Source of the DNA: Lonsdalea britannica
GTDB taxonomy: Bacteria; Pseudomonadota; Gammaproteobacteria; Enterobacterales; Enterobacteriaceae
Direction of reading: 5' to 3'
DNA: 64,000 nucleotides
Assembly: GCF_002111595.1 (NCBI RefSeq)
Contig: NZ_LUTN01000002.1
Span: 62,001 to 126,000, forward strand
Made by a program: the position numbers and the translations under genes. A model generated the notes under the pieces. That model was not told the DNA's origin. It made no database searches and saw only the letters and a program-made list of their open reading frames with translations. Shown piece by piece: positions 54,190 to 62,967 of the stretch. Within the stretch, counting starts at the first letter, position 1. Every line of letters begins with the position of its first letter.

Positions 54190-54279
54190 TGGCGGTGAGG
54201 GAGGGATTCGAACCCTCGATACGTTTTCACGTATACACACTTTCCAGGCGTGCTCCTTCAGCCTCTCGGACACCTCACC
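54190..54279 (-). tRNA. tRNA-Ser (anticodon GGA)
   Basis: 90 bases including an encoded CCA. The acceptor stem GGTGAGG pairs with CCTCACC, the anticodon loop has CTGGAAA, a long variable arm (TATACGTGAAAACGTAT) marks a class-II serine tRNA, and the T-arm GGGTTCGAATCCC is standard. Very close to E. coli serX/serW. The neighbourhood (ycdX next) also matches the serX region. Confidence 0.98.
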
Positions 54280-54515
54280 GGTGGTTGCCCTCTCAGACAA
54301 CGGGCGCTACTGTAGGGAAATTCCCATGCAGCGTCAACACACTTATGCCTTGTTATGGTGCGATTAGCTAAAGTTAACGCAATTTGCTGTTTTACTGGCC
54401 AGAAGTGCGCTATGTAGTTCCTGACTCGATTCATTCTAGAGAACCTTTAAGCAGGCCCTATAGCGCGGATAGGATATGCCCGCTTATATTTAGTTGGGAT
54501 AAAGGAAATTACAAA
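54280..54515. other. Stretch between tRNA-Ser and the ParA gene
   Basis: 236 bases; the left part holds the tRNA promoter, and composition changes to AT-rich from about 54360. No gene or att-like repeat of the tRNA end is seen. Confidence 0.5.
54309..54337 (-). promoter_or_regulatory. tRNA-Ser promoter
   Basis: Minus strand TTGACG (54332-54337), 17 bases, TACAGT (54309-54314), followed by a GC-rich discriminator (AGCGCCCG), typical of stringently controlled stable-RNA promoters. Confidence 0.88.
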
Positions 54516-55532
54516 CTAAATTTTTTTTATCAACTCTTCAATAGCAGCTCGAACGTTTTTAAGATTCTCCATTTTAACCTGAATACGCTGACCATTGATG
54601 CTCAACTTCCCTGATTTCATCTTCGAAAAAGGGCATCCTCGCGCAAATGCTACGACCCCAGTAGTTTGGAAGTCTCGGACACTTATTAGACCATCTTCAG
54701 GTTTTGAGAAGGTAAAAAATTGTGGATGATTTTTAATTGCATTTCGCAAATCGGTGTTGATGCCGTTCAAAACTGCTTGGTAAGCAGATGCATCTCCCAT
54801 GTATTGAGTAAGTCTATTTCTGACTACTAGATTAATTTTTGGGAGTGTTCTACCTGCTTGTGCCATCTGGGATGAAAATGTGAATTTTGAATAAATTGGT
54901 GAAGGAAGGCTTATTCCGTAAATCAAAGATAATGCATTTTGTAACGCTCTTCTTGACGAGTCATCAGCCATCACTGGAATTATTACGAAATTCGATGCGG
55001 CAAGTGCAATTTGGGTATACATAGAAAAACTTGGGTTTGTGTCGATAAAAACTTCATCGTAGCCGGAAGTTGTCTTCAATAGGTCATTAAGCCAATCAAT
55101 TACAGACATCCATGCATTGACCCCCGGCAAATTAGCGTTCGCTAACGTATTCATAGCTATTGCTTGAAGCTCAACTAGTGGATCTCCAGATATAAGATCA
55201 ATGTTACTTGGAATTTGATTGTTGCTTTGGTTTGGATTCAGTATGTAATCAGTAGAGGTGAAACCTGTCGGCGTAAAAGGAGATGAAAGCCTATTATCGA
55301 AGTAACCACCAATACTTCTTCTTGGAGTGTTTCCATGTGCAATTAAAAGCTTGCTATTTCCATGTCCTTCTTGCCCTCCCAATAAAAGCTCCGACAGGTT
55401 AGCCTGCGGGCATAAGTCTACGGCCAATATATTTTTGCCGGGATTATCTTCTGCATATTTGCATATAGCCTGAAAAGCTATACTTGTCTTACCCGTACCA
55501 CCCTTGTTATTCCAGAAAGAATAAACGTTCAT
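54516..55532 (-). CDS. Orphan ParA/MinD-type ATPase
   Basis: 338 residues. Deviant Walker A NNKGGTGKTSIAFQ near 9-17, then LAVDLCPQANLSELLLGG (Walker A' aspartate) and EVFIDTNPSFSMYTQIAL (Walker B region), the order seen in plasmid and chromosomal ParA partition ATPases. Residues 85-130 are an Asn/Ser-rich insert. The C-terminal third is lysine-rich and could bind DNA. Base composition is distinctly AT-rich against the neighbours, suggesting transfer. No ParB-like gene and no mobile-element gene are adjacent. RBS AGAGGTG upstream of ATG 55532. Function here unknown; stability, partition or anti-phage roles are all open. Confidence 0.88.
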   Translation of the reverse strand: MNVYSFWNNKGGTGKTSIAFQAICKYAEDNPGKNILAVDLCPQANLSELLLGGQEGHGNSKLLIAHGNTPRRSIGGYFDNRLSSPFTPTGFTSTDYILNPNQSNNQIPSNIDLISGDPLVELQAIAMNTLANANLPGVNAWMSVIDWLNDLLKTTSGYDEVFIDTNPSFSMYTQIALAASNFVIIPVMADDSSRRALQNALSLIYGISLPSPIYSKFTFSSQMAQAGRTLPKINLVVRNRLTQYMGDASAYQAVLNGINTDLRNAIKNHPQFFTFSKPEDGLISVRDFQTTGVVAFARGCPFSKMKSGKLSINGQRIQVKMENLKNVRAAIEELIKKI

Positions 55533-55576
55533 TTACACCTCTTTTAGGTCAGTTACTAACTTTGAATTATCATGAC

Positions 55577-55610
55577 GTCAAAAATAGACATTGTAAAGTC
55601 TATTTTTGAC
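55577..55610. promoter_or_regulatory. Perfect 13-8-13 inverted repeat upstream of parA
   Basis: GTCAAAAATAGAC (55577-55589), spacer ATTGTAAA, GTCTATTTTTGAC (55598-55610): 34 bases, 45 bases upstream of the ParA start. A possible extra half-site (GTCGTTTTTGTC) lies at 55619-55630. It could be an autoregulatory operator, a parS-like site, or a recombination site. Confidence 0.8.
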
Positions 55611-55870
55611 TAATTGATGTCGTTTTTGTCCTTTTCATTCTTTAGGTCTATTGGAGCTCTATGCAAATCGATGTTCACATGAGCCCCAAAGATGTAGATC
55701 AACTATCAAATAAAAATTTTGAGCTTTGCATTGAATACAGATGAAATCAGCCCCACGGCGTTATAAGGTGTTTTCCATTTGTTAAAATACCGTGACAATT
55801 ATCCCCGCGAGCTGTGTGGAGAAGGGAACGATGGTATGCTGTCACCGTAAAATTAGCGCCAGGAGAAGCC
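55611..55870. other. Stretch between the palindrome and ycdX
   Basis: The AT-rich insert ends at about 55750; the remainder carries the ycdX promoter and its ribosome site AGGAGA at 55861. No gene seen. Confidence 0.5.
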
Positions 55871-56608
55871 ATGTACCCCGTCGATTTACATATGCACACC
55901 GTAGCCAGCACCCACGCCTATAGCACTCTGCATGATTACATCGCCGAAGCGAGGCGTAAGCATATTCAGCTGTTCGCTATCACGGATCACGGTCCGGATA
56001 TGGCGGATGCCCCGCATCCTTGGCATTTCATTAATATGCGCGTGTGGCCGAGGACGGTGGAAGGTATCGGTATCCTGCGGGGGATCGAGGCCAACATCAA
56101 AAATCTGGATGGTGATATCGACTGCACGGGGCCGATGTTGGAGAGTCTGGATCTGATTATCGCAGGCTTTCACGAGCCGGTGTTTCCGCCGCGAGATAAA
56201 GAGGCGCACACCACGGCGATGATTGCGGCGATGGCGCAGGGCAGCGTGCATATCATCAGCCATCCCGGCAACCCGAAATATCCTATCGACATTCAGGCGG
56301 TGGCGGCAGCGGCCGCGAAGTATGACGTGGCGCTGGAGCTGAATAACTCTTCCTTTATCCATTCTCGTAAAGGCAGCGAAGCCAACTGTCAGGCGATTGC
56401 CGAAGCGGTGCGTGATGCAGGCGGATATCTTGCGCTGGGATCGGATAGTCATGTCGCGTTTGCATTGGGCGAGTTTCCCTACTGCGAACGTATTTTGCGG
56501 GAAGTTGATTTCCCGGCGGAACGCGTGTTGAATGTCAGCCCTCGCCGGGTACTGGATTTTCTGGAACGGCGCGGTAAGCCAGCTATCCCTGAATTGGCCT
56601 CTTTGTGA
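55871..56608 (+). CDS. ycdX: YcdX, PHP-family phosphatase
   Basis: 245 residues, as in E. coli. Trinuclear-zinc PHP fold: [11 protein letters not shown] (His ligands), [25 protein letters not shown] and [11 protein letters not shown]. Zinc-dependent phosphatase linked to swarming; natural substrate uncertain. The ATG at 55871 matches the E. coli N-terminus. Cotranscribed with ycdY (31-base gap), its chaperone. Confidence 0.96.
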   Translation: MYPVDLHMHTVASTHAYSTLHDYIAEARRKHIQLFAITDHGPDMADAPHPWHFINMRVWPRTVEGIGILRGIEANIKNLDGDIDCTGPMLESLDLIIAGFHEPVFPPRDKEAHTTAMIAAMAQGSVHIISHPGNPKYPIDIQAVAAAAAKYDVALELNNSSFIHSRKGSEANCQAIAEAVRDAGGYLALGSDSHVAFALGEFPYCERILREVDFPAERVLNVSPRRVLDFLERRGKPAIPELASL

Positions 56609-56639
56609 CGTTGTCACTCTTTATTTACAGGTTTAACGC

Positions 56640-57209
56640 ATGAATGAATTTTCCATTGTGTGCCGTGTTTTGGGCTCACTGTTTTATCGCCAGCCGCAGG
56701 ATCCCTTGCTGACCCCTCTCATGACGCTGGTAAAAGAGGGTAAGCTAGGCCAGCAATGGCCGCTGGAGCAGGATGCGTTATTGACGCGAATGCAAACCAG
56801 TTTGAAAGATGACGGGCTTGATACGCTGAGCGCCGATTATCAACGACTGTTCGCCGGTGAAGACGCGGCGGTCACGCCCTGGCGCTCGGGTTACGCGCCG
56901 ACGTCTCCGGAAGCGGAATTGCGCGCATTTTTGCAGCAGCGTGGTATGCCGCTGGGCGACGGGCCATCCGATCATTTCGGGGGACTGCTGCTGGCGGCAT
57001 CATGGCTGGAAGATCAGGCTGAGGAAGATGAGACCGAGGCGCAGACCGCGTTGTTTGATACCTACCTGCTGCCGTGGAGCGACCGTTTTCTGGGCAAAGT
57101 CGAAAGTCATGCGACCACCGGATTTTACCGTGCGCTGGCGATTGTGACGCGTGAAGCGCTGGAAGCGATGCGGGAAGAGCTGGCGGAAACGGAAGAGGGC
57201 GAGGAGTAA
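56640..57209 (+). CDS. ycdY: YcdY, TorD/DmsD-family chaperone
   Basis: 189 residues (E. coli 184). Helical redox-enzyme-maturation chaperone family; in E. coli it helps YcdX acquire zinc. Visible family segments are LGSLFYRQPQDP, YQRLFAGE and PSDHFGGLLLAASWL, the last being the conserved hinge region. Confidence 0.95.
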   Translation: MNEFSIVCRVLGSLFYRQPQDPLLTPLMTLVKEGKLGQQWPLEQDALLTRMQTSLKDDGLDTLSADYQRLFAGEDAAVTPWRSGYAPTSPEAELRAFLQQRGMPLGDGPSDHFGGLLLAASWLEDQAEEDETEAQTALFDTYLLPWSDRFLGKVESHATTGFYRALAIVTREALEAMREELAETEEGEE

Positions 57210-57233
57210 GCGAGCCGACGATGCTTTCAGATG

Positions 57234-57270
57234 ACTAAAACTGGCCGTGGTCGGTATCCGCCACGGCCAG
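57234..57270 (-). terminator. Terminator of yceB between convergent genes
   Basis: 10-bp perfect stem CTGGCCGTGG with CCACGGCCAG followed on the minus strand by TTTTAGTC. It may also serve ycdY. Confidence 0.75.
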
Positions 57271-57277
57271 CGTTGCA

Positions 57278-57841
57278 TTACTCAGTCAGTTGGATGATCA
57301 ACTCACCGGGTTTCACTTCAATTCCCTTCGCCAGTTTCTTGGCCATTGCTTCTTTCGTGCTGTGCTCAGCATTTAATACGTAGACGGGTTTTTGATCAAA
57401 ATAGCTTTTCAGCGATTGATTGAGATACGGCGTCAGCGTTTTGAACATCGTCTGCATTTTTTCCGGCTGCACCGTGTAATCGGTCAGCGTCATCTCTTTG
57501 AGATAAATGGCGCCCTGTGCCTTGTCGAACACCGGCTGCGCTTTGAGCGTCAGCTTCATGTCCGCGGACTGCGCGCCCAGCAGGGAGCTAATGTCGACCT
57601 TGGCGTTGCCGGTCAACGTGACTTTCCCCGGCTCTTCGCGGCCAATCTGCGTGGACAGATCGGTCAGGACGATATGTGCATCCACAACGCCTGGTACGCC
57701 AATCTGTTTCTGATAGTCGTTATGTTCCTGCAAATAGTGATTCACTTCCTGTTCGCTAAGGGTGTACTGGGTCAGCTGATTACAGCCGCTGAGCATCAGT
57801 CCGCCCAGCAATGCCAGTGTCGCCCATCCTGATTTTTTCAT
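57278..57841 (-). CDS. yceB: YceB, DUF1439 lipoprotein
   Basis: 187 residues (E. coli 186). Signal peptide MKKSGWATLALLGGLMLSGC with lipobox LSGC (lipidated Cys20). Periplasmic tubular-fold domain of unknown role, related to lipid-binding proteins. ATG 57841 chosen because the signal peptide begins there; upstream in-frame codons are not conserved. Confidence 0.94.
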   Translation of the reverse strand: MKKSGWATLALLGGLMLSGCNQLTQYTLSEQEVNHYLQEHNDYQKQIGVPGVVDAHIVLTDLSTQIGREEPGKVTLTGNAKVDISSLLGAQSADMKLTLKAQPVFDKAQGAIYLKEMTLTDYTVQPEKMQTMFKTLTPYLNQSLKSYFDQKPVYVLNAEHSTKEAMAKKLAKGIEVKPGELIIQLTE

Positions 57842-57985
57842 TGTTATAACCTCATTAATTCCCTTGAAACTATCGATATCTGATAGCGGGGCAGCGTGCG
57901 CTTTTGCGTGAATAGCGCCAATCGGAAAGTCCTGAAACGGTGAAGCACATACCGACACATTGAGCGCCGGTATGTGAAAGGAGTC

Positions 57986-58636
57986 TTATTGAGCCATGCC
58001 GCTCAGCAGCGGGATCTGGGTTTGTTTAGCCATGTTGTCACGGTAGTCGGCCACTTTCGACGGAACGGAGACGCCATTGACGATGGTCAGCGCGCGAAGC
58101 AGCGGGAACAGGTGAATATCGTCCAGCGACAGCTCGCCATTGCAGGCGTTGGCCTGCACAATCAGCGGTTCGAGATCTTTAAGATCGTTGCTGATATTTT
58201 TGATCAACCCGGCGGAGTGGCTCATCAGCTCTTCAAAATCGCCGCCCTGCGCCTGTTTTTTGTTGATGAAGTAGTCGCGTGCGGCAGGCGTGGCGAACTC
58301 CTCAAAGGGCGCGCGGCTGAGGCGAGGCATGACCAGACGGCGATACACGTAATCGGAGACTTTACGCAGCCAGGCGTCAATCTGCGGGTTTGTCGGGCCG
58401 GTCAACAGCGGTTTGCCGTCATACGCATCGATATACTCCACGATATCCAGACTCTCTGGCATAAAGCTGCCATCTTCCTTCTGAAGAATGGGGACCATTT
58501 TTTTACCGACCATGGAGATAGGTGTCTTTTCGTCATCATTGAGCAGGTATTCCAGTTTTACCGGGATATCTTTCAAGCCGAAAATCATGCGGGCTTTCAC
58601 GCAAAATGGGCAGTGGTCGTAAATATAAAGTTTCAT
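57986..58636 (-). CDS. grxB: GrxB, glutaredoxin 2
   Basis: 216 residues (E. coli 215), a GST-like glutaredoxin with active site CPFC at 9-12. It reduces glutathione-mixed disulfides. N-terminal thioredoxin fold and a helical C-terminal domain. Neighbours yceB and mdtH are as in E. coli. Confidence 0.97.
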   Translation of the reverse strand: MKLYIYDHCPFCVKARMIFGLKDIPVKLEYLLNDDEKTPISMVGKKMVPILQKEDGSFMPESLDIVEYIDAYDGKPLLTGPTNPQIDAWLRKVSDYVYRRLVMPRLSRAPFEEFATPAARDYFINKKQAQGGDFEELMSHSAGLIKNISNDLKDLEPLIVQANACNGELSLDDIHLFPLLRALTIVNGVSVPSKVADYRDNMAKQTQIPLLSGMAQ

Positions 58637-58804
58637 ACCAGTCTTCCTTTGTAGTCGATCAATGCGATGCCGGTGCCGTATTCATGAGGACATCTGCGAG
58701 CACGCCGTGAAAAGCGGCATCTATACCGAAAAAGTATGGGGGGCTTTTCGCTTGAGATCAATTCGGGTGCGAAGGCACCCGGTAAAAGACAGGTCCAGGC
58801 GGGA

Positions 58805-60009
58805 TTAGCGATCGCCCAGCATTGCGGGCTCAATTCGCCGCAAATGGAATTGCCAGTAAAGCGCGGCCAGCGTCATCAGCCCGATGATCCCGAGCATACA
58901 CCACGGCAGCTCCGGTTGACCGAGCGCGCGTCCGCTGTCGTACAACCAGCCGCCGCCGCTGTACCCGAGCGCTCCGCCCAGCGCCAAACCCATGCGGCTG
59001 AAGCCATATAGCTGCCGCGAGCGCGGGCGTTGGCCAGCGAAGCACCCAGCGTTTCGCGCGCGGGTTCGGCGATGATGGAGCCGAAATAGAATAGGCCGAT
59101 CAGAACCAGCAACAGGTTGAGGTGCGTCGCCAACCCCATCGGAAACAGACTGAGCGTCATGATAAACAGTCCGGCCATCAGCCGCTGTTCCAGTCGGAAA
59201 CGTTTCTCGCTCCAGCGCGCGACCGGGTAGAGCAAGGTCAGAGAGAGCGCGGCTTCGATGGCATACATCCATTTTACCGCCGCGGGCGTTCCAGCGACTT
59301 CGTTTACGACGATCGGCATCATCAGCAGAACCTGCACCGCCAGCATGAAATAGCCGGTCAACGTCAGCACATAGATCACAAAACGGCTGTCGCGCAGCAC
59401 CCGCAGCATGCCTTCGCGCATGGGCGTCCGCGTGGTGGAAATACGATAGGCAGGCAGCAACCAGGCATTCGTGCCCGCCGCCAGCAGGAACATGAAAGCG
59501 CCGACCCAGCAGACGACGTTGAAATTATATTGCATCAGCCAACTGCCGAGCAGCGCGCCGGTGACCGATCCCGCCGTGTCCTGCATCAGCAGCAAGGAGA
59601 AGAAACGTCCACGTTCGCTGGGACGGGTTAGCTTAATGACCAGCGCGGTGCGCGGCGGGTCGAACAACGTGCCGCCGAGTCCCGAGAGAAAACAGGAAAG
59701 CATCAGTACCAGGGGCGTGGTAGCCAGCGCCATGCAGATGAAACCGGCTGAACGCATCAGCATGCCGGTGATAATCATCGGTTTGGCGCCGAACCGGTCG
59801 GCAATCGCGCCGCCGAAGATCCCCAGCCCCTGCTGGGTGAGCTGACGCAGCCCTAATGCGGTGCCGACCGTGAGCGCGGCCCAACCCATTTGGTCGACGA
59901 ATCGTATGGATATCAGGGGAAACACAACGAAAAACCCTAAAATCACCAGCATGTTATCAAGCAGAATGAAATATTTACCCAGGCTGCGCGCCTGCGTCAT
60001 CAAAGGCAT
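58805..60009 (-). CDS. mdtH: MdtH, multidrug efflux MFS transporter (frameshifted as sequenced)
   Basis: Twelve-helix drug:proton antiporter; resistance to fluoroquinolones reported in E. coli. The first frame (from ATG 60009) runs through [18 protein letters not shown] to [11 protein letters not shown]; the second resumes [21 protein letters not shown] and ends at 58805. Adding one base to CC 59004-59005 restores SYMGFSRMG and 401 residues (E. coli 402). Only the last two helices are in the shifted part. Confidence 0.93.
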
Positions 60010-60317
60010 GTTGCACCGTCACGAGAAGAAGGAATCACCACGCGTTCATTCTCTCGCCAATTGATGAATGGCGATAGGTGACATAGAGATAATATTTTTT
60101 TATCGTCAGACGCCGCTCGTCGCGAGGCGACGGGAATTGCAGGGCTAAGCGTACGCTAATTGCGCGATAACCCGGTGATTACGCGGTTGCGCTGATGCAG
60201 TCAACGCGGTTTATAGTAAGCTTAACGTTATGTTTATCCGCTGATTGCTGGCGGATAGCCGTTGGGTTGGTTCCATAAACATAATCGATTAATTACCCCG
60301 AACCTGAGGGAAGAAAA
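60010..60317. other. Divergent region between mdtH and rimJ
   Basis: 308 bases, partly AT-rich. A TTGCGC ... TTATAG pair around 60186-60216 could be the rimJ promoter, but the fit is poor. No gene seen. Confidence 0.4.
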
Positions 60318-60902
60318 ATGTTTGGCTATCGTTCCACATCTGCCACGGTCCGTTTGACGACAGACCGGCTGGTGGTACGTCTGGCTCATGAGCGTGATGC
60401 CTGGCGTCTGGCGGATTATTACTCGGAAAACCGCGATTTTTTGAAACCCTGGGAGCCGGTGCGAGATGCCAGCCACTGTTATCCTTCGGGCTGGCAGGCG
60501 CGTTTGAGTGTGATCACCGATATGCACAAGCAAAGCAGCGCGTTCTATTTTTTACTGCTTGATCCGAACGAAACCGAAGTGCGCGGCGTCGCCAACTTCA
60601 GCAATATTCTGCGTGGATCTTTCCATGCGTGTTATCTGGGCTATTCGCTTGGGCAGAAATGGCAGGGGCAGGGGTTGATGTTCGAGGCGCTGAACGCGGG
60701 CCTGCGTTATATGTTTGTTCAGCAGCGTATGCACCGCATCATGGCCAACTATATGCCGCACAATCACCGCAGCGGCGGACTGCTGGCGCGTCTGGGCTTC
60801 GAAAAAGAGGGGTATGCCCGGGATTACCTGCTGATCGACGGCGAATGGCAGGACCACGTGTTAACCGCGTTGACCAACGAGCGCTGGGCCATGCGCAAGT
60901 AG
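60318..60902 (+). CDS. rimJ: RimJ, ribosomal protein S5 N-alanine acetyltransferase
   Basis: 194 residues, as in E. coli. GNAT fold with [10 protein letters not shown] at the N-terminus, [18 protein letters not shown] (acetyl-CoA loop) and [15 protein letters not shown]. Acetylates the N-terminal Ala of S5 and has a role in ribosome assembly. RBS GAGGGAAG. In E. coli yceH and mviM come between rimJ and murJ; both are absent here. Confidence 0.97.
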   Translation: MFGYRSTSATVRLTTDRLVVRLAHERDAWRLADYYSENRDFLKPWEPVRDASHCYPSGWQARLSVITDMHKQSSAFYFLLLDPNETEVRGVANFSNILRGSFHACYLGYSLGQKWQGQGLMFEALNAGLRYMFVQQRMHRIMANYMPHNHRSGGLLARLGFEKEGYARDYLLIDGEWQDHVLTALTNERWAMRK

Positions 60903-61089
60903 CGGGTCGGGCGTTCAGAACTGTCGCAAAAATCAGCGTGCTCAGTCACTTCTGCGGCTTAGCGCGCTGAGCAGAGGCACCAACCGGTAGCTTTTGCCCG
61001 CACAATGCGTAGACTAGGCGCACCCAAGAGGCGTGTACGGCTGGACGGCTGTTTGCGCCATTCTCTTCCCCGGTATTCAGAACACTCGC

Positions 61090-62625
61090 ATGAATTTACT
61101 TAAATCACTGGCTGCGGTCAGTTCAATGACAATGCTTTCGCGCCTGCTGGGCTTTGTGCGTGACGCTATCGTCGCCCGCGTTTTTGGTGCTGGTATGGCG
61201 ACCGATGCCTTTTATGTCGCCTTCAAACTGCCCAATCTGCTGCGTCGTATCTTTGCTGAAGGCGCCTTTTCGCAGGCTTTCGTCCCCATTCTGGCCGAAC
61301 ACAAGAGCCAGCAGGGAGAAGAGGCCACGCGCACGTTTCTGGCGTATATCGCCGGGATGCTGACGCTGGTGCTGACGCTGGTCACCATTGCTGGCATGCT
61401 GGCCGCACCCTGGGTGATTATGGTGACGGCTCCTGGGTTTGCCGAAACGCCAGCCCGTTTTGAACTCACTTCCTCGCTGCTGCGTATTACGTTCCCGTAT
61501 ATTTTGTTGATTTCGCTAACGTCGATGGTCGGATCGGTGCTCAATACCTGGAACCGTTTTTCGGTGCCCGCGTTTGCGCCGACGCTGCTCAATGTCAGCA
61601 TGATCTTTTTTGCTCTGTTCGCTACGCCGTACTTTCATCCACCGGTGCTCGCGCTGGCCTGGGCCGTGGTGGTCGGCGGCGTGTTGCAGCTGGGCTATCA
61701 ACTGCCGCACCTCAAGAAAATCGGTATGCTGGTCTTACCGAGGCTCAAATGGCGCGACCCCAGCGTCGCCCGCGTCATGAAGTTGATGGCACCGGCGATC
61801 CTCGGTGTGTCGGTGAGTCAGATCTCGTTGATCATCAACACGATTTTCGCTTCTTTCCTGAGTCAGGGCGCGGTGTCATGGATGTATTACGCCGACCGCC
61901 TGATGGAGTTCCCCTCCGGCGTGCTGGGCGTCGCCTTGGGGACTATCCTGCTGCCGTCGCTGTCGAAAAGCGCGGCCAGCGGCAATCACAAAGAGTATTC
62001 CCATTTGATGGACTGGGGACTAAGACTCTGTTTCCTGCTCGCGTTGCCAAGCGCGGTGGCGCTGGGGCTGTTGGCGAAACCGCTGACGGTGTCGTTGTTC
62101 CAATACGGTAAATTCAGCGCGTTTGATGCGGAGATGACGCAGCGGGCCTTGGTGGCGTACTCCATCGGCCTCATGGGGCTGATCGTGGTGAAAGTGCTGG
62201 TCCCGGGATTTTATGCACGACAGGACATCAAAACGCCGGTGAAGATCGCGTTGGTGACGTTGGCGCTGACGCAGCTGATGAACCTGGCGTTCATCGGCCC
62301 GTTGCAGCATGCCGGACTGGCGTTGTCGATTGGTCTGGCCTCGTGCATCAACGCCGCGCTGCTTTTTTGGCAGTTGCGCAAGCAGCAGATCTTTCAACCG
62401 TCACCGGGCTGGACCGGTTTCCTCGTGCGGCTATTGCTGGCGGTGGTGGTGATGTCGGGGACATTGCTGGCGCTAAACCAGTTCATGCCGCCGTGGGATC
62501 AGGGCGGTATGACGGTGCGTATCTTGCGGTTGATGGTGATGGTGATCGCTGGCGCCGGGGCTTATTTCGTTACGCTGGCGTTGATGGGATTTCGACCGAA
62601 AGATTTCTCGCGCCGCAGCCTCTAA
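61090..62625 (+). CDS. murJ: MurJ (MviN), lipid II flippase
   Basis: 511 residues, as in E. coli. Fourteen-helix MOP-family transporter that flips lipid II for peptidoglycan synthesis. Highly conserved [39 protein letters not shown] and [21 protein letters not shown] carry the essential arginines and Asp/Glu of the central cavity. ATG 61090 ([15 protein letters not shown]) matches the family start. Convergent with argS. Confidence 0.97.
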   Translation: MNLLKSLAAVSSMTMLSRLLGFVRDAIVARVFGAGMATDAFYVAFKLPNLLRRIFAEGAFSQAFVPILAEHKSQQGEEATRTFLAYIAGMLTLVLTLVTIAGMLAAPWVIMVTAPGFAETPARFELTSSLLRITFPYILLISLTSMVGSVLNTWNRFSVPAFAPTLLNVSMIFFALFATPYFHPPVLALAWAVVVGGVLQLGYQLPHLKKIGMLVLPRLKWRDPSVARVMKLMAPAILGVSVSQISLIINTIFASFLSQGAVSWMYYADRLMEFPSGVLGVALGTILLPSLSKSAASGNHKEYSHLMDWGLRLCFLLALPSAVALGLLAKPLTVSLFQYGKFSAFDAEMTQRALVAYSIGLMGLIVVKVLVPGFYARQDIKTPVKIALVTLALTQLMNLAFIGPLQHAGLALSIGLASCINAALLFWQLRKQQIFQPSPGWTGFLVRLLLAVVVMSGTLLALNQFMPPWDQGGMTVRILRLMVMVIAGAGAYFVTLALMGFRPKDFSRRSL

Positions 62626-62967
62626 GCCTTAGCAGCATTCACACCCTCGGCGGGTTCGCTCGTCGCGGGTGTATCAACCCTTCATCAGACTGCCCCTGCT
62701 TCTCTTCGCCACACCCATTCCTAATGAAATGACATATTGGTCTTAATACCACTCTCTGGCTAAACCCTGTCGGTAGGGATGGGGCGATGGGTATCAACGT
62801 CGCTTGGATTTGTTGGGGACAAGAGAAGGGTGCAACACGCCGCCACCACTCACCGGGTAAACGCGATGGGGGGATGGCGCTTTGGGTACCAAAGTCGCTT
62901 GAATAAGGTCTGGGCAAAGGAAGGGGGATACACGCCGCCTTTGGGGAAGACGGCGTGGAGGGAAGCG
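62626..62967. other. Gene-free stretch between convergent murJ and argS
   Basis: 342 bases; contains the 95-bp imperfect tandem repeat and a hairpin CACGCCG with CGGCGTG (62931-62957) just beyond the argS stop. No T-run terminator seen on either strand. Confidence 0.6.
62771..62939. repeat. Imperfect 95-bp tandem repeat
   Basis: Two degenerate copies. Anchors recur at exactly 95 bases: GTCGCTT (62799 and 62894) and ACACGCCGCC (62835 and 62930), with GGGATG.GGC and TGGGTA/TC also shared. Likely a decayed intergenic repeat family. Confidence 0.7.

Noticed and set aside
53900-54367. 155-codon frame with [11 protein letters not shown] across the repeats and tRNA
   Set aside because: Translation of the tRNA-Ser complement and rtT-like units, a familiar false protein in databases.
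54280-55870. Integrative element with att sites at tRNA-Ser
   Set aside because: No integrase, and no copy of the tRNA 3' end at the far side; insert lies on the 5' side of the tRNA.
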